The translations under genes and the position numbers were made by a program. From Bordetella parapertussis (lineage in GTDB: Bacteria; Pseudomonadota; Gammaproteobacteria; Burkholderiales; CAIKXV01), in the NCBI GenBank assembly GCA_945877995.1, contig CAMDXD010000230.1, forward strand, positions 1 to 6,628: DNA of 6,628 nucleotides, given 5' to 3'. Under the pieces are notes generated by a model. The model saw nothing but the letters and a program-made list of their open reading frames with translations. It ran no database searches and was not told the DNA's origin. Below are positions 5,307-6,628 of the stretch, piece after piece. How positions within the stretch are numbered: the first letter of the stretch is position 1; every line of letters starts with the position of its first letter.

Positions 5307-6628
5307 ATGGGTGTAACCGAAAAACTTGCACGGTTCATAGTGGAAACGCCTGCCGGGTCCATTCCCCCGGCGGCGATCGCTTCGGCGAAGCTGCGTTTCC
5401 TGGATACCCTGGGCGTGACCGTGGCCGGATCACGTCATGACTCCGCACGGATTGCAAGGGATACGGCGAGCCTGCTCGGTGGCCACGCCCAGGTCACCCT
5501 GATCGGATGCCCGGATCGCACGTCGGTCGAGCTTGCCGGGTTTGTCAATGGCGTCGCCGCACACGCGCTCGAGTACGACGACTACACGCGCAGGGTGACG
5601 CATCTCAGCGCTTCACTCGTGCCCGGCGCACTGGCCATCGCTGAATACGCCGGACTGACCGGCCGACGCATGCTCGAAGGCTTCGTGATCGGCTTCCAGG
5701 TCGCGACGCACATTTCCAAGGGCCTGGGTTCCCAGTTGTTCGATCGAGGCTGGCACTCGCCCTGTCTGCTCGGTGCTTTCGGCGTGACCGCTGCCAGTTG
5801 CCGCCTGCTCGGCCTCGACGTCATGCAGACCAGGATGGCACTCGGGATCACGGCCTCGGAAGCGTCCGGCATACGCAAGAACGTCGGCTCGATGGGCAAG
5901 GCCTTTCATGTGGGCCATGCCGTTCGTTGCGGGATCTTCTCTGCGCTGTTGGCCAGTCGCGGATTCAAGGTCGATCCGGATGCCATTGAAGGCGTCGACG
6001 ACGGCATCGATGGCCATGTCCGGTTCGGACTGGCCGAAACCTTCAACGGCGCGGGCAACTACAGCCTGGAAAAGATGGTGCAGGATCTCGGACAAGCATG
6101 GGAACTCGCGGACAACACGACCGTCGTCCGGATGCATCCCGGCCACACAGCTGCCTCGTCGGCAATCGATGGGATGGTCGACCTCGCGCAGGAGCATGAC
6201 CTGTTGCCCGGACAGGTCGAACGCATTGAACTCGAATGCACGACCCAGGCCATGAAGCTGGGTTCATACCGAGAGGCGGATGACGGGCACAAGGCCCGCT
6301 TCTGCCTTCCGTACAGCATGGCGATCGCACTGATCGATCGAAAGGCGGGACTCGATCAGTATACGGATCAACGTGTGCGCGCTGCAGATGTACAAGCCCT
6401 CATGCGCCGGGTGGAGGTTCGAGTTCCCCCCGATCTGAAACATCACCATGGTGCGTGGACCGGCGGCGTCAACTGGGGGGAGATGCGACTTTCCGTAAGC
6501 CTCAAGGACGGCAGGCGACTGTCCGTTGCGCGGTCATCCGCCCGCGGTTGGCCGGAGCAGCCAGCCACGTGGGGCGACATTGCAGGCAAGTACGAGGAGT
6601 GCTGCACCGGTATCCTCGATCCCGTGCA
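5307..6628 (+). CDS. MmgE/PrpD-family protein (2-methylcitrate dehydratase / cis-aconitate decarboxylase fold), 3' end cut
   Basis: The frame is open from the ATG at 5307 to the right edge, giving 440 codons. Family members are around 450 residues, so only a short tail is missing. The family includes 2-methylcitrate dehydratase (PrpD), cis-aconitate decarboxylase and epimerase- or hydratase-like catabolic enzymes. Recognisable blocks are: N-terminal KLRFLDTLGVTVAG; HALEYDDY near residues 86-93 with THLSAS following; GWHSPCLLGAFGVTAAS; GSMGKAFHVGHA with Lys198 and His201; HPGHTAASSAID around 277-288; and FCLPYSMAIALIDRKAG. The acidic pair D91/D92, H99 and K198 fit conserved active-site positions. 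Positions 89 (Glu for the usual Asp) and 93 (Tyr for the usual Thr or similar) differ, as does Ser where PrpD-like proteins usually have His shortly before AIDA. This suggests a substrate other than 2-methylcitrate. No prpB or prpC is nearby, so the symbol prpD is not justified. It follows the Bug gene by 81 bp and has its own good ribosome binding site. Confidence 0.9.
   Translation, partial: MGVTEKLARFIVETPAGSIPPAAIASAKLRFLDTLGVTVAGSRHDSARIARDTASLLGGHAQVTLIGCPDRTSVELAGFVNGVAAHALEYDDYTRRVTHLSASLVPGALAIAEYAGLTGRRMLEGFVIGFQVATHISKGLGSQLFDRGWHSPCLLGAFGVTAASCRLLGLDVMQTRMALGITASEASGIRKNVGSMGKAFHVGHAVRCGIFSALLASRGFKVDPDAIEGVDDGIDGHVRFGLAETFNGAGNYSLEKMVQDLGQAWELADNTTVVRMHPGHTAASSAIDGMVDLAQEHDLLPGQVERIELECTTQAMKLGSYREADDGHKARFCLPYSMAIALIDRKAGLDQYTDQRVRAADVQALMRRVEVRVPPDLKHHHGAWTGGVNWGEMRLSVSLKDGRRLSVARSSARGWPEQPATWGDIAGKYEECCTGILDPV

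Overview
The window looks like a chromosomal stretch from a GC-rich proteobacterium, most likely a betaproteobacterium of the Burkholderiales. The evidence is the strong preference for G/C-ending codons, a Bug-type (TctC-like) solute-binding protein with no transporter partners beside it, and an acyl-CoA synthetase / flavin monooxygenase / Bug / MmgE-PrpD gene set of the kind common in Bordetella- and Cupriavidus-like genomes. The taxonomic placement is an inference from gene content. No marker gene is present.

Layout: all five genes are on the + strand. (1) Positions 3-488 hold the C-terminal third of a class I DNA photolyase, cut by the left edge. (2) A gap of about 180 bp holds a GC-rich palindrome and an inverted repeat but no gene. 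(3) 670-2262 encodes an AMP-forming acyl-CoA synthetase. (4) About 2429-4198 encodes an FAD/NAD(P)H-dependent flavin monooxygenase with an N-terminal NTF2-like domain. Its reading frame is plainly coding well upstream of its first ATG (2636), and the best start is an ATC at 2429 just after a perfect AGGAGG. (5) 4251-5225 encodes a secreted Bug/TctC-family substrate-binding protein. (6) 5307 to the right edge encodes an MmgE/PrpD-family protein, nearly complete.

Genes 3 to 6 have gaps of 166, 52 and 81 bp and no convincing intrinsic terminator between them, so they probably form one catabolic transcription unit. A plausible reading is that the Bug protein captures an organic acid in the periplasm, the monooxygenase oxygenates it or a precursor, the ligase makes a CoA thioester, and the MmgE/PrpD enzyme dehydrates, hydrates or decarboxylates a polycarboxylic intermediate. 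The substrate cannot be read from the sequence. The photolyase is probably an unrelated housekeeping neighbour marking the edge of the cluster.

The most checkable oddities are the missing ATG of the monooxygenase, a GC palindrome core (GGCCCGGGC) found in three of the four intergenic gaps, and departures from family consensus in the ligase P-loop and the PrpD-like active site. I see no RNA genes, CRISPR arrays, insertion sequences or phage genes.
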